In this document: positions 20,085 through 29,899 of the stretch, piece by piece
Position numbering within the stretch: the first letter of the stretch is position 1
How the letters are laid out: each line of letters begins with the position of its first letter
Assembly (NCBI GenBank): GCA_047967505.1
Contig: CM106539.1
DNA: 64,000 bases
From: Dipteris shenzhenensis
Taxonomy: Eukaryota; Polypodiophyta; Polypodiopsida; Gleicheniales
Strand: one strand, 5' to 3'
Translations under genes and position numbers: made by a program
The notes under the pieces: model-generated
Database searches by the model: none
What the model was told of the DNA's origin: nothing
What the model saw: only the letters and a program-made list of their open reading frames with translations

Positions 20085-21184
20085 TACGACCTCTTGTGTC
20101 TTCCACAACACCAGAAATGCATTGGATGAGTGGGTCCCTTGCACCTATAGCTTAAATGACTGGACAGTGATGAAAGGATCGGCCAAAGGTCCACATAAGC
20201 TTCCCAAGAGCAAGAGAGGTGACATCTTGCATGAGTAGAAGGGGCACATCTTGAAGTTCAAGTTTGGGAAGAAAGGATGGCTCGCAAAAGTGCAACATGT
20301 TTACATGGGAAAAGATATGCGGCTTCCTCCATCATTCAATCAATCTAGGATGCCATCACACTGTGAGCCTTTCTATCTATGTATTTTTTCACCTGTAAGT
20401 GTAATGAGTCCATTTGGAAATTTTGTGTCTAGTTTCTAAGAGCTCTTATTCATGATGATAGATGTTTTCCCTTCGAACTTCGAGGAGTGGGAACCAGTTG
20501 AATCATTCATAGCCAAGTTCACTACAATTCATGAGGATTTAGGTAAGCAAATGCATGCCCGGGAGAAGTTGGCCTCCTTGCGAATGAAGAATGTGTATTG
20601 GTATAATGCAACATACATCACTCCAATGACATCATCAAGCTATGGCCATCTGCAAACCATTGCACCACCACAACTTCAAGACATGGATTGCAGCAATGTG
20701 GACTCGAGGACATTGCAATCATACTAAGGACAAGATTGCAAAGGATGTGGGCATGGCCATGAAGTTTACATTTGGATCCAAATGGGCAAGGTTATCTTGG
20801 TTTATGCCTCTGCACATTTTTGCTTCTTTATTTCAAAATATACATATGCATAGAACAAAAACTATGTGGTCCTGCAAGCGTGTAGATGAAAATTCTCTTG
20901 AAGATTTACTTGGGATGAATTGGGAAACCAGGTCAGGCGACCAAAAGGGTGATGCGTTTCAATGCCACGCATGTAAAGACAATGTGGTTATTAGATACCA
21001 TTTGTCATGCCAAATGTTGTATTTAGCTTTTCAGTACAGGCGTTGGAAGAAAACAAATGGCCGATGGCTTCCCCTAGACTCTAATGATGAAGACAATACG
21101 GGGGTAAGTTTTTCTATTGATGTTGAAGAGGGAGATGTCAAGAATGTGAATGTCACATCGCAATGGACTCTAAGGGATGTGTGA
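20085..21184 (+). pseudogene. Unrecognised plus-strand gene A, at least two exons
   Basis: The first block (to about 20395) reads NDWTVMKGSAKGPHKLPK, KFKFGKKGWLAKVQHVYMG and LPPSFNQSRMPSHCEPF. It ends at a good donor (TCACCT/GTAAGT) and has one internal stop near 20237. The second block begins after an AG near 20458: DVFPSNFEEWEPVESFIAKF, then REKLASLRMKNVYWYNATYI. After a one-base frame change near 20640 it becomes HHHNFKTWIAAMWTRGHC, MKFTFGSKWARLSWFMPL, FQCHACKDNVVIRYHLSC and FQYRRWKKTNGRWLPLDSND, ending at TGA 21182-21184. There are two CxxC-like or Cys-rich spots and an acidic end. I do not recognise the family. The splice donor and consistent composition suggest a once-functional gene or a transposon accessory gene. 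Confidence 0.45.
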
Positions 21185-21620
21185 GAACACCTATTGGTCA
21201 TGGAGGATGGCATGTTAGAGTCCTTCTACTTTACCTTAAATGGTGGTAAGATCAGCCAGCCGTGTGGAGAAGTGCATGCATAGTGCCAATTTCATTCCTC
21301 CTGCAACTTTGAAGATTGCTAACAATGTGTTTGACTACTACAGCATTTAATTTTTCGTTTGTCAAATCCTAGTTATTGCTTCAAAAGATGATGGACAATT
21401 AAATTAAAATGTTATTTCTTTTAATGTTTTCTCCTTTCAGTTCATGGTAAATGTTTTTCAAAAAATTTGGGGATTTTATGATTAATTTTAATTTTTAGGG
21501 TTTTGATATATATTAAGGGGTAAGAGCCCTTTTTACATCACATTCTCACTTTCACATTTAGAGAGCCATAGAAACTCCTGTCCTCATCAGAAGTTACTCC
21601 CTCCATCAACTGCTATTTGC
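21185..21620 (+). other. AT-rich intergenic stretch with a possible promoter
   Basis: A TATATATTAAG stretch at about 21508-21519 lies some 100 bp upstream of the ATG at 21621. A CATCACATTCTCAC pyrimidine/CA context at about 21536-21550 could hold a start site. No other feature was seen. Confidence 0.35.
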
Positions 21621-22934
21621 CATGGATTCAGCTAGAATTGTGCTCCATGACTTCATCTCACGAACTGCATTTGCAGATCGTGAGGAAGTGCTACTTTTGT
21701 GTTTGATAGGACTTTAGATGTCCTAGGCACATATATGTGAGCCAAGGATGACTTCTCAGATCTCATCCTTTACATGCAAGATAATTTCTCAAATTTTGCC
21801 TATACACTTGACCACTCTTCAATGGGTTCCCATAGATTACATAAAGTATCTGTTCGTACAGGAACCCAAGTTTGTAAAGCGCTTGGCCCACTTTTGTGAC
21901 AACCTTACAGACGAAGGGTTTAGGACAATCAAAGTTCAAGACATCTTAGACGCGGGGATCACAGGAAATACAGGCACCAAATTCCTTTCATGGGAGATGG
22001 CATTCATCTTCCTTCTCCAAGAAGGAAATTTAGAGGAAGAAGCCTCATTGTCTCACACCCCCTCTAGTAGGACTACTGATCTAGTCGTCCCTAGAGTAGA
22101 CTCGGACATCTACATGGAAAAGAGTCTTGACGATCCAACAAAGGAGATGGAAGCAGCTCAAGCATTGAGCCTACTTCAAGAGCCCCCAGTAGAGCAAGAA
22201 TCTGCATCGGAGACCGCTGACCCAAACTCAGAATTATGGTCCTTGTCCCCCCTCATCATCGATGGAGGAGAGTGTGTATTCCTCCATGACATAGAGATTC
22301 TTTTTGGACTACGAGAGGATGAGGCACTCGAAGTCCTATCAGGATTCGATGTTGACACGTGTCAAAGATCCCAAGGTTTTAGGTACCGAAGACCAGACAA
22401 TGGAAGACTTTCTCTTGACGACGCTGGTTTAAATGAGGGATACAGACATGTCCATATACGATGCACAACCCTCTCATGCAAAAGCTTCCACCTCCAACAC
22501 AGGTCAGGAGAAAGCGTTCACCTCCCAAATGGAACATCACACAGCACTTGGTTCCATCAACATTGCAAATGAGGAAGGGATCATTTGAGCGAGATCATTC
22601 CTTGGCCCATTACCTTGGCAAAGTCGCAAAGCATATCGTGGTCTTTCACAGCAAATTTTCTCCTCGAGGTCCTTCGGAGCTACTGAAGTGCAAGGCATTG
22701 TCGCGCGCTATCGGATACTCCAACATTACTCGGAATGCCAACAAAGTCATTTTGGTACACCGCCTGGTTGCTATCAATGCCTTTGGATTGAACATTCATG
22801 GTAGGGCATTGACGGCAACGGCTATATCTTTGGCAGTAGGAGAGGAGGATGTTAGTGCTGTTGCAGCCAGATTTATATCTAGGAATCCACCAGGGGATTC
22901 AAAGACCCCTATTCTCGATGTACTCGAACAATAA
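21621..22934 (+). pseudogene. Unrecognised plus-strand gene B with frameshifts
   Basis: The ATG at 21621 gives MDSARIVLHDFISRTAFA. After a frame change it continues as KDDFSDLILYMQDNFSNF, and after another near 21830 as IDYIKYLFVQEPKFVKRLAH, FCDNLTDEGFRTIKVQDILD and GNTGTKFLSWEMAFIFLL. A long acidic linker (21980-22400) follows. A last block in another frame ends at TAA 22932-22934: LAHYLGKVAKHIVVFHSKFS, LLKCKALSRAIGYSNITR, NKVILVHRLVAINAFGLN. The LLKCKALSRAIG ... LVHRL pattern faintly recalls a SAP-like helix-turn-helix, but I would not assign it. It lies 0.4 kb downstream of gene A in the same direction, so the two may belong to one unit. Confidence 0.45.
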
Positions 22935-23129
22935 ACATATAATTAAATGGATACATGACTACATGTCTTTATTACTTGTTTTAAATTATCATTGCTCGTC
23001 ATGAATTCCATTGTATTTTGTTTAAGTCATTGATGATATATTTTCTCCATTATTTTAATTCTGTTAATTTAATACATTCTTAGCCAATTTAGTATCATTT
23101 TCACCAATTCTGGGTATCGAAAGTTCATT

Positions 23130-23349
23130 TCTGTCAAATCCTAAAGGAATTTCACCGTCACGCAGAACGGAAAAGTGTCCGAGACGTCGCCAGGACCCCA
23201 AAAAGCCCAAAACCTGCCACGGCATGAATTTGGGCATTTTGGACTCCCAAATTCATGTCGTGGTGGGTTTTGGGCTTTCTGGGGTCCGGCGACGTGCCGG
23301 ACACTTTTCGCTTCTGCGTGACGGTGAAATTCCTTCAGGATTTGACGGA
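23130..23349. repeat. Near-perfect foldback (hairpin) element
   Basis: Arms at 23130-23234 and 23246-23349 are inverse complements over about 104 bp with only scattered mismatches. They are separated by an 11-bp loop (CATTTTGGACT). The outer ends are TGTCAAATCC and GGATTTGACG. Arm content is GC-richer than the flanks (TTCACCGTCACGCAGAA, AAAAGTGTCCG, CCCAAAACC, CATGAATTTGGG). No protein is encoded. It looks like a foldback-type MITE. The immediate flanks (AAGTT left; AACTT right) extend the palindrome weakly. Confidence 0.9.
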
Positions 23350-23535
23350 ATTCAAAACTTACATTAAAATGATCAGTTACTGCAATCATAGAAATGGAAA
23401 ATACACAAGAATGTGATAGTGTAGAGAATGTCGATATATTTTATTAAAAAAGATCAGCCCTTGGGCCTTAGATACAAGATAGTGCCTTCAAGGGTAGGGG
23501 GTGGTCTAAGTCCTAAGAGTGCATTGCAAGAGAAT

Positions 23536-24030
23536 CTAGGGCTTCAAACTTGGGTCACTCCATAGCCGCTTCGCCAAAGCCATGTCCTTGTCCATGACCG
23601 TGACACGCTTTGCATGGATGGCATACACAAGTTGGCATCCTCGAACAGAGCGATGGTCACTTGCTCTGTAGCCTCCTGGAGTGCCCCCATAGCTCCTGTG
23701 CTGAATCGTACATTGTCCTTGTATCCCTGTGCTATCTCCCGTACCACACATTGGAAGGAAGCACATGGGATTAGGTTGTCGGTGGTCTTCTACATTTGCC
23801 TAATCTCCCTTAGGGACAGTGCTCCTGGCTTTGCTCTGCTGTACGGCTTCTTAACTCTTGGTGGAGGCTTTACAGGTACCCGAACACGATCCCATGGCCT
23901 CCTTTCTGCCTTGAATTTCTTCCGCTGCTCTTGTCTGCATTGATCCTCCTCTGAATCCTCCTCTCGTGGACGTCTTGATCTTTTGTCCTTCTTTGGGATG
24001 GGGCTTCCTCGGCATCTGCTTTACCCTCTT
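23536..24030 (-). pseudogene. Divergent histone H3-like gene, disrupted
   Basis: Read on the minus strand, a basic tail (KKDKRSRR, EQRKKFKAERRPW, PPPRVKKPYSRAKPG) leads into a histone H3 fold: alpha-N LSLREIRQM-stop-KTTDNLI, alpha-1 and loop 1 VVREIAQGYKDNVRFSTGAM, alpha-2 GALQEATEQVTIALFEDANL, and loop 2/alpha-3 AIHAKRVTVMDKDMALAKRL. It ends with WSDPSLKP and TAG at 23538-23536. The fold aligns to canonical H3 without gaps. Loop 1 is H3 length, lacking the extra residue usual in plant CENH3. The tail is unlike canonical H3 (no ARTKQTARKS). Two lesions are visible: a TAG at 23792-23790 where H3 has Gln, and two extra bases at about 23624-23623 between the Cys and Ala codons. The N-terminus is unclear. 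A stop in this frame lies just upstream of the tail, near 24027. Confidence 0.8.
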
Positions 24031-24174
24031 CATGGGTGCAAGGATCATCTCTATGATGGGCTGTATCACTGGGAGAGGGAAGATTGTGCTTTCCTGGCAG
24101 TCTATTGGCCCTCAGGAAGCCTCTCTATGTCCAGGAGGTTATCGAACACATTTTGTTCAATCAGGGGAGGGCTG

Positions 24175-24405
24175 TCATGGGGAGGGGAAGGCTAAGGGGA
24201 AGGTTGAGGGGAAGGCTAAGGGGAACGCTGAGGGGAAGGCTGAGGGGAAGGCTGAGGCTGAGGCTGAGGGGAAGGTTGAGGCTGAGGGAAAGGCTGAGGG
24301 GAAGGTTGAGGCTGAGGGAAAGGCTGAGGGTCAGGCTAAGGCTAAGGCTAAGGGGAAGGCTGAGGGGAAGGCTGGGGGGAAGTCTGAGGGGAAGGCTCAT
24401 GCTCT
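24175..24405 (+). repeat. G-rich minisatellite with 6-bp GGCTGA / GGGGAA units
   Basis: Alternating GGCTGA, GGCTAA, GGTTGA and GGGGAA hexamers run for about 230 bp. They give Glu-Gly-Lys-Ala repeats on the plus strand and Leu-Pro-Ser repeats on the minus strand. The many G runs could form G-quadruplexes. I regard the long ORFs here as by-products of the repeat. Confidence 0.85.
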
Positions 24406-24580
24406 TAGGGCTGGGGAGTGGGCTCATGATACTGGGGAGTGGGCTCACGGGACTTGGGAGGATGAGAAGGCTCACGAGACTGGGGAGTGGGCTCACGGGA
24501 CTTGGGGGAGGGCTCACGAGAGTCTTAGGAGACCTCACGAGAGTTGGGGGGGCTCACGAGAGTCGAGGGAGGCGCCACCA
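24406..24580 (+). repeat. Minisatellite with GGGGAGTGGGCTCA units
   Basis: Units containing GGGGAGTGGGCTCA and GGGACTTGGG or GGCTCACGAGA recur five or six times at irregular 20-50 bp spacing. The unit differs from the adjacent hexamer array. Confidence 0.75.
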
Positions 24581-24769
24581 GACCTGGATAGGTTAGTGTG
24601 TGCAGATGCCATGGAGGTGGTGGAGCTAGAGGAGGAAGGGTGGAGGTGGCGTCCAGTGGGTCTAGTAGTTTTCTTCACTCTTGTCATTGACTAATGAGAG
24701 TTAGGGTTTTTTTAAATGTTTTATATGGGCCCATCATGTTTTGACATCCCTTTTAATTACATTTAAAGT

Positions 24770-25220
24770 TTCATCATGCCCCCTGCCCCCACCCTAACCC
24801 CTCCAACCCACCCACCCTTGTCACCCTCCCCCCCAATTGCCCTCCCCCTACTTGCCCCGCCCACACTCATCGCCCTCCCCCATACCCCCCATCCCCCCCT
24901 CCCCCCACCCTTGCTACCACTCCACTCCACCCCTCCCCTTGCCCTGCCCCATGCCCCTCCCTTCTCCCCCCCTCCTTCACCATGTCCCCACTTTCCCCAA
25001 CGTCGTGTGAGTACAAAAATTGCGGTCAAAATAAGCAAGATATTAAAGAGTGAGTACACGAATTGTGGTCAAAATAAGCAATATATTTATTTCATATTTG
25101 TATACAATTACACCATAGCTTCTGTTGGTGGTTGGACCCATCTGGTCCCTTCTCTCACTCTAGCTTGCAACCAACATGCGACTCCTCGACTCCCTATGGA
25201 TGCTTTCCAAGCACTATGTC
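24770..25220. other. C-rich low-complexity tract and small tandem duplication
   Basis: From 24777 to 25005 the plus strand is almost purely C with T, A and occasional G (CCCTCCCC, CCACCC), with no true unit. At 25007-25085 a 46-bp unit is present twice (GTGAGTACA ... GGTCAAAATAAGCAA). No gene. The Pro-rich and Gly-rich ORFs in this tract are compositional. Confidence 0.7.
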
Positions 25221-25222
25221 TT

Positions 25223-27411
25223 CTATTCTTTATTACAATTTGAACTGCTTTTGCACAAGTTCTGATGCCTTTGCTTTTTCAACTTCAAAGTCCTTCCTAG
25301 TAAACATCTAAAAAACCAATCGAACATCTCATGCAATGCATTGCTGTGAGTGACACCACCACCATGCCTTGAGTTCTTGAAGTAGGTTGCCTTGGCTCTA
25401 TAGTGCGACTTCTCCATGCTTTGTGTATTCCAAATGGACAAAGGACCCCAATTTTATACAAACCATGGTCCGTGTGCATAGAGAATATGCTGCAAACATG
25501 ATGAGAATCATTTCAGCAACAAAAACTATTTATAAAGGCCAAGATTACCATGTAATGTGTAATGTGCGACTCCCCCCATCCTTTCACCATTAATTGCATA
25601 AACTCTTTCACAGCCATCCTGAACCTTTCATAATACATCTCATCGATTTGAACCTGGCGAAGCAATTTTATCAATGCATCTATCTTTTTCCATACTTTAG
25701 CTCTCAAAGTTGCTAGTTGAGGATAAGAAGCCTTATTGGTTGTGCATTCACACAATGCTTTCTAGTATTCCCAACCCAAACTGCTTCGAGACAATGTATG
25801 TTTGTCTTTGTCGAGATTGTGGTTCAATATGAATCTCCTTGCCTGGACACTTTTGCAGAAAGATTCTGTGTTGCCCCAGACATTTTCTTATCCTCCTCAA
25901 GTTTGACATGTCCTCCATGGAATCCCATCTCTGATAGCAACTTCTCAGCTTCTGCAATGCACCGTGCGGATACTTCTTATAGAATTAAATTCCAAGCATA
26001 AACAAGATGCAAATACAACAACTTATTAAGTACACATAGTTCTACGTGTAAAGTACATATGTGTACTCTCTCAAGTGGGATGGGCAAGATGGGATCCCAC
26101 TTTGGATCCTTCTTGTTGCGATTGGGAGCTTGTGTTTGGCTGCAAGATAGAATGACATTCTCCCATTGTAAGCCAGCCTTTTGCTTACGTTGCAAAAACA
26201 CATGCAATAAAGGCATGTGTTCATTGCATTTGCCCCTGTATCACAACCATGCAAGCACTTTAGGGTTTTCAAATCACCAGCAAGATGCCATTCAACTTGA
26301 AAGGTTCCATGGCCATCGACTGTCAATGTTTGCCCTTCCTCTTGTCTTTAGATCGTCAATGGGATTCCTATTCTATCTAGAACCCACTTCAATGTCTCAT
26401 GGCACTCTTTCGAAGTCTCAAATGATACAAGCCACCATATATCTTTCTCTGATTGCACTGAGAAATCTTGCTCTACTTCTTCGTCCCCTTGAACAAAGGC
26501 TAAGGCTTTATTCATAATGCAGATGCTGACTCTCTCTAACTTGTGCTCTTTCACCAATTGAGCTTCATCCATTTTGATGACAAATATGAGCTTTCCATTG
26601 CAATCTGTACAACAAAAGAGAGAAATCGTTAGGATAAACATGATATAGGAAATGAACTAAGTAAAGTGCAATGCTATAATGGATTTCCTCTTACCATCTT
26701 CTCTCAAGCCATAGAATTTGACCATTGCTTGTTGTAGTTTCTCAACATCTAAGTAGACATTGTTGAAAGCATTCATCTCAAAGGTCTGCAAGCCATATTT
26801 CTTTTTACTCTTCCAAGTCATTGTGCCTCTTATGCAATGGTACCCTCCAAGCATTTCTCTTGCACATTGGTTTGTTTCTCGCTGTGCACGTCTCACAGAC
26901 CAAGGTGTGGGTAGGGGCACTGTAGACTTCTTATACTTTCCCAAAATAGCAGACTTAAAAATTTTAAAAACAGATGTGTAAGCTTCACGACTTACGCCGG
27001 TAGTATCACAAGCTGCAAGCATCTCCTTTGCATCCACAATATCCTTGAAGTCCTTCATCACCTCTTCAGCAACTTGCACACGTAGGCACTTGTGTCTTGG
27101 GTCCCTTAGTATCCCAATGACATTGCTTGACTTCAATAAACTAGCTAGAGCATATGAACAGTCAATATCATCCCCGTCTGTTCTTCCCATCACATCTTCC
27201 ATCAAGTTCCTAAAGAAGAACACAATAAAAACTTAGTCACAAACAGTGTAGCACAAAAGAGTGTAATCTCATTGGAACATTTGATAACCAACCTTGGAGC
27301 CCGAACTCTCCTCTTTCTAGCACCACCAGTGGGTGCCAATGCATTCATGTTATGTAAGTACCTCATTTTCCTCTCCTTCAATCCCAAAGGTGTTTCTTTC
27401 ATCTTTTGCAC
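25223..27411 (-). pseudogene. Multi-exon DDE-type transposase-like gene, degenerate
   Basis: On the minus strand, exon 1 (to a donor CTCCAAG/GTTGGT near 27295) is charged and basic (LKERKMRYLHNMN, GGARKRRVRAPRL). Exon 2 runs from acceptor CTTCTTTAG (27212) to donor GAAGATG/GTAAGAG (26693) and contains GILRDPRHKCLRVQVAEEVM and MVKFYGLREDG. Exon 3 starts after TTGTTGTACAG at 26608, joins in frame and carries LIFVIKMDEAQLVKEHKLER. After one in-frame TAA it continues as GTFQVEWHLAGDLKTLKCLH and NTCLYCMCF. Further blocks, with frameshifts, are WDPILPIPLERVHICTLHVE (about 26080), MGFHGGHVKLEEDKKMSG (about 25910), WKKIDALIKLLRQVQIDEM (about 25670) and MEKSHYRAKATYFKNSRHGG (about 25400). The DEAQ and GDLKTLK plus C-x2-C spots resemble DDE-type DNA-transposase families, but I cannot name which. 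No terminal repeats were found. Confidence 0.55.
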
Positions 27412-27470
27412 TCGTTCTTCTACCTTCTCTCGTTCCTTCTCTACGGCTCATCGAACTTGATTGTATATAG

Positions 27471-27821
27471 TGTGAAGATAGTGGGAGAGAAGGAAGGAGT
27501 CTCACTTGCAACTTTCTCACATACACAATGGGGGAATACACACAAAGGTGGAGGCTGAAAACAGTTTTCCTCTTCTTAGTTGTGAAAGCCAAAGAACTCT
27601 AGAACAAAGAAATAGAAGAACTCTATATGTGGGTCTCAAACCAAACTCAGCTAACTAAGGTGGCATACTAACTGAGCCACGAACTAGAGTACATAAGGAT
27701 AGCTGTCATCCAGCTATTATTCATGGGCGGTCTACCAATCGAATCTGCAGCTAACAAGTCGGTGACATAAATGCACAATGGTCACCCTAGCATATCATGA
27801 GTGGAGCTCGATATCTCAACA
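27471..27821 (-). repeat. 3' LTR of Copia-A copy 1
   Basis: On the minus strand it starts TGTTGAGATATCGAGCTC at 27821 and ends TCTTCACA at 27471, a length of 351 bp. It matches 41513-41856 and 59484-59841. The polypurine tract GAGGGGGAG lies immediately before it (27830-27822). Confidence 0.9.
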
Positions 27822-27826
27822 CTCCC

Positions 27827-29330
27827 CCTCGAGCTCAATCCCAATTCCTGCACACCAAGCAAGTCTCTGAACTTGCATAGCTTCTCTGCGCCCAATGCCT
27901 TCATGAATATGTCAGCTATTTGATCCTCTGTGCTGACTAGATCAATAAGACCTAGTAAAACCTTCTCCCACACATAGTGATAATGCACCTCAATGTGCTT
28001 TGTTCTAGCATGATAGACTGGGTTATTTGCCAAGTGTATACTGCTCATGTTGTCACAATAAATGACAACTAGCCCATCTGTAGACTGATGCATATCATAA
28101 AGTAGCTTATGCAACCAAGCTACCTCACATGCAGCCATTAATGTACCCCTATACTCAGCCTCTGTGCTCGACAAGGCAACTATAGGCTATTTCTTACTGC
28201 TCCAAGTGACTGCAGCACTCCCAAAAGAAAACACATATCCACTGGTAGATCGTCTATCAGAAATACTACCAGCCCAATCAGCATCAGTGTATCCATGCAA
28301 CTGTATCTAAACCCCAGCCTCATAAATTAGTCCATACTGCAATGTGGAGTTCACATACCTGAGTATGTGTCTAGCTACATCCAAATGCGGTTCCCTTGGA
28401 GCCTACATAAACTGACTTACCAATCCAACAGCGCATAGCTCAAATCTGGCCTGGTAATAGTCATATAAATTAAACTTCCTACTATGTGTCTGTACATAGT
28501 AGGGTCTTCTACAAGCTCACCTGCATGTGTGCTTTGCTTCACATTCTGCTCCAAAGGAACTGAAATAGGCTTACAGCCTGTCATCCCATATTTGGACAGC
28601 ATGTCCAATCCATACTGCCTCTGCAAGAGCCGTATTCCACTTGGTGATCTAATCACCTCAATGCCCAAGAAATAACGCAGCTCTCCCAAATCCTTCATCT
28701 CAAACTTCTGCTTCAATAGCATTTTCACATGAAGGATATCTTCATCACTATCACCTGTGATGATCAAATCATCAACATAAATGAAATGCAGCATAATACC
28801 TTTCTCTATTTTTCTCACATAAAGTGAGAAATCTGCCTTGGAAATCTGAAAGCCAATAGTGACAAGATACTATCCTATCTTGTCACACCATGCTCTAGGT
28901 GCTTGCTTCAAGCCATACAAGGCTTTCTTCAACCTACAAACAAACTCAGGATGAACAGCATGAACATAACCTGGTGGCTACTCCATAAAGGCCTCTTCTT
29001 GCAAATCACCATGCAAGAAGGCATTCTTTACATCCATCTGATGTAAAGACCATCCCTTTGATGCAACTATAGCAATGACTGCTCTTACGGTTGCCATCCT
29101 TGCAACCGGACTGAATGTTTCTTCATAATCGATCCCATATGTTTGTGCATACCCCTTGACAACTAATCTTGACTTGTATCTGTTCACAGAACCATCTGCA
29201 TTGTGCTTCACCTTATAAACCCACTTACAGCCAATTGCATTCTTGTCTTTAGGCAAAGGCACCAATTCCCATGTAGCATTTGCTTCCAAGGCATCCATTT
29301 CTTCATCCATGGCTTTCTCCCATTTTTATT
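27827..29330 (-). pseudogene. pol: Copia-A copy 1 reverse transcriptase and RNase H
   Basis: Reverse transcriptase begins with [40 protein letters not shown] and [15 protein letters not shown], with the first catalytic Asp in [15 protein letters not shown] (about 29040). Then come LKKALYGLKQAPRAW and the FIYVDDLIITGD catalytic box (about 28770). RNase H shows GYTDADWAGSISDRRSTSGY, ALSSTEAEYRG and CDNMSSIHLANNPVYHARTK. In-frame stops occur near 28978, 28869, 28310 and 28188, with a break near 28420. Residues and order match copy 2 nearly throughout. Confidence 0.9.
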
Positions 29331-29899
29331 TTCCCATGACTTGCTCAAAAGAAGTGGGTTCTGGTTATTGCATCACTTTGACCATATAGGCATAGTGAAT
29401 GGCTGTAAATCCATCATATTTCAGCCTATCCACAGGATACCTAGCTCTGGTAGACCTGCACAAAATAGGCTCACTTCCAGGTGCTCTCAAAACATCCCTG
29501 GTCTTCCTTACTCCAGGTGTAACAATAGAAGGAATACCCAACTCATCATCAATGCTCTGTTCTGAGCCACTGGATTCACCATCCACATAAGAGTGACCTA
29601 CATTCATATCAAACATGGGCTGATCTACCTTCTCTTTTCCTTTTCGTGATACCTGCATACCACTATCTGCATTGCTTTGAGGAGATTCTCCTGATCTCAA
29701 TCTGCCCTGTCCATGGTGAAGTATGTGAACCACTGCTAGTGGACACTGCAGGTCCACTAATATTTTGTGATTGCTGCTAAGAATTATGTGTAACATTAGC
29801 ATTTTGTGCATCTACATCAGCAATCACATTTACTGGTTTATACTAGCTCCTCATCTCATCAAAAACAACATCTCTGCTCACTGTAAACTTATGAGTAGA

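Noticed and set aside
23141-23389. 82-codon minus-strand ORF across the foldback
   Set aside because: It reads through both palindrome arms and reflects the hairpin, not a gene.
23536-24030. Calling the histone-like pseudogene CENH3
   Set aside because: The divergent tail fits, but loop 1 lacks the extra residue usual in plant CENH3, so the variant class is left open.
23966-24694. 242-codon plus-strand ORF with Glu-Gly-Lys-Ala repeats
   Set aside because: It is antisense to the histone-like gene and driven by the hexamer minisatellite, with a non-ATG start.
24776-25243. Proline-rich plus-strand and glycine-rich minus-strand ORFs
   Set aside because: These are by-products of a C-rich low-complexity tract, with no signal peptide or motif. 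The true extensin-like gene at 52.5 kb differs in having both.
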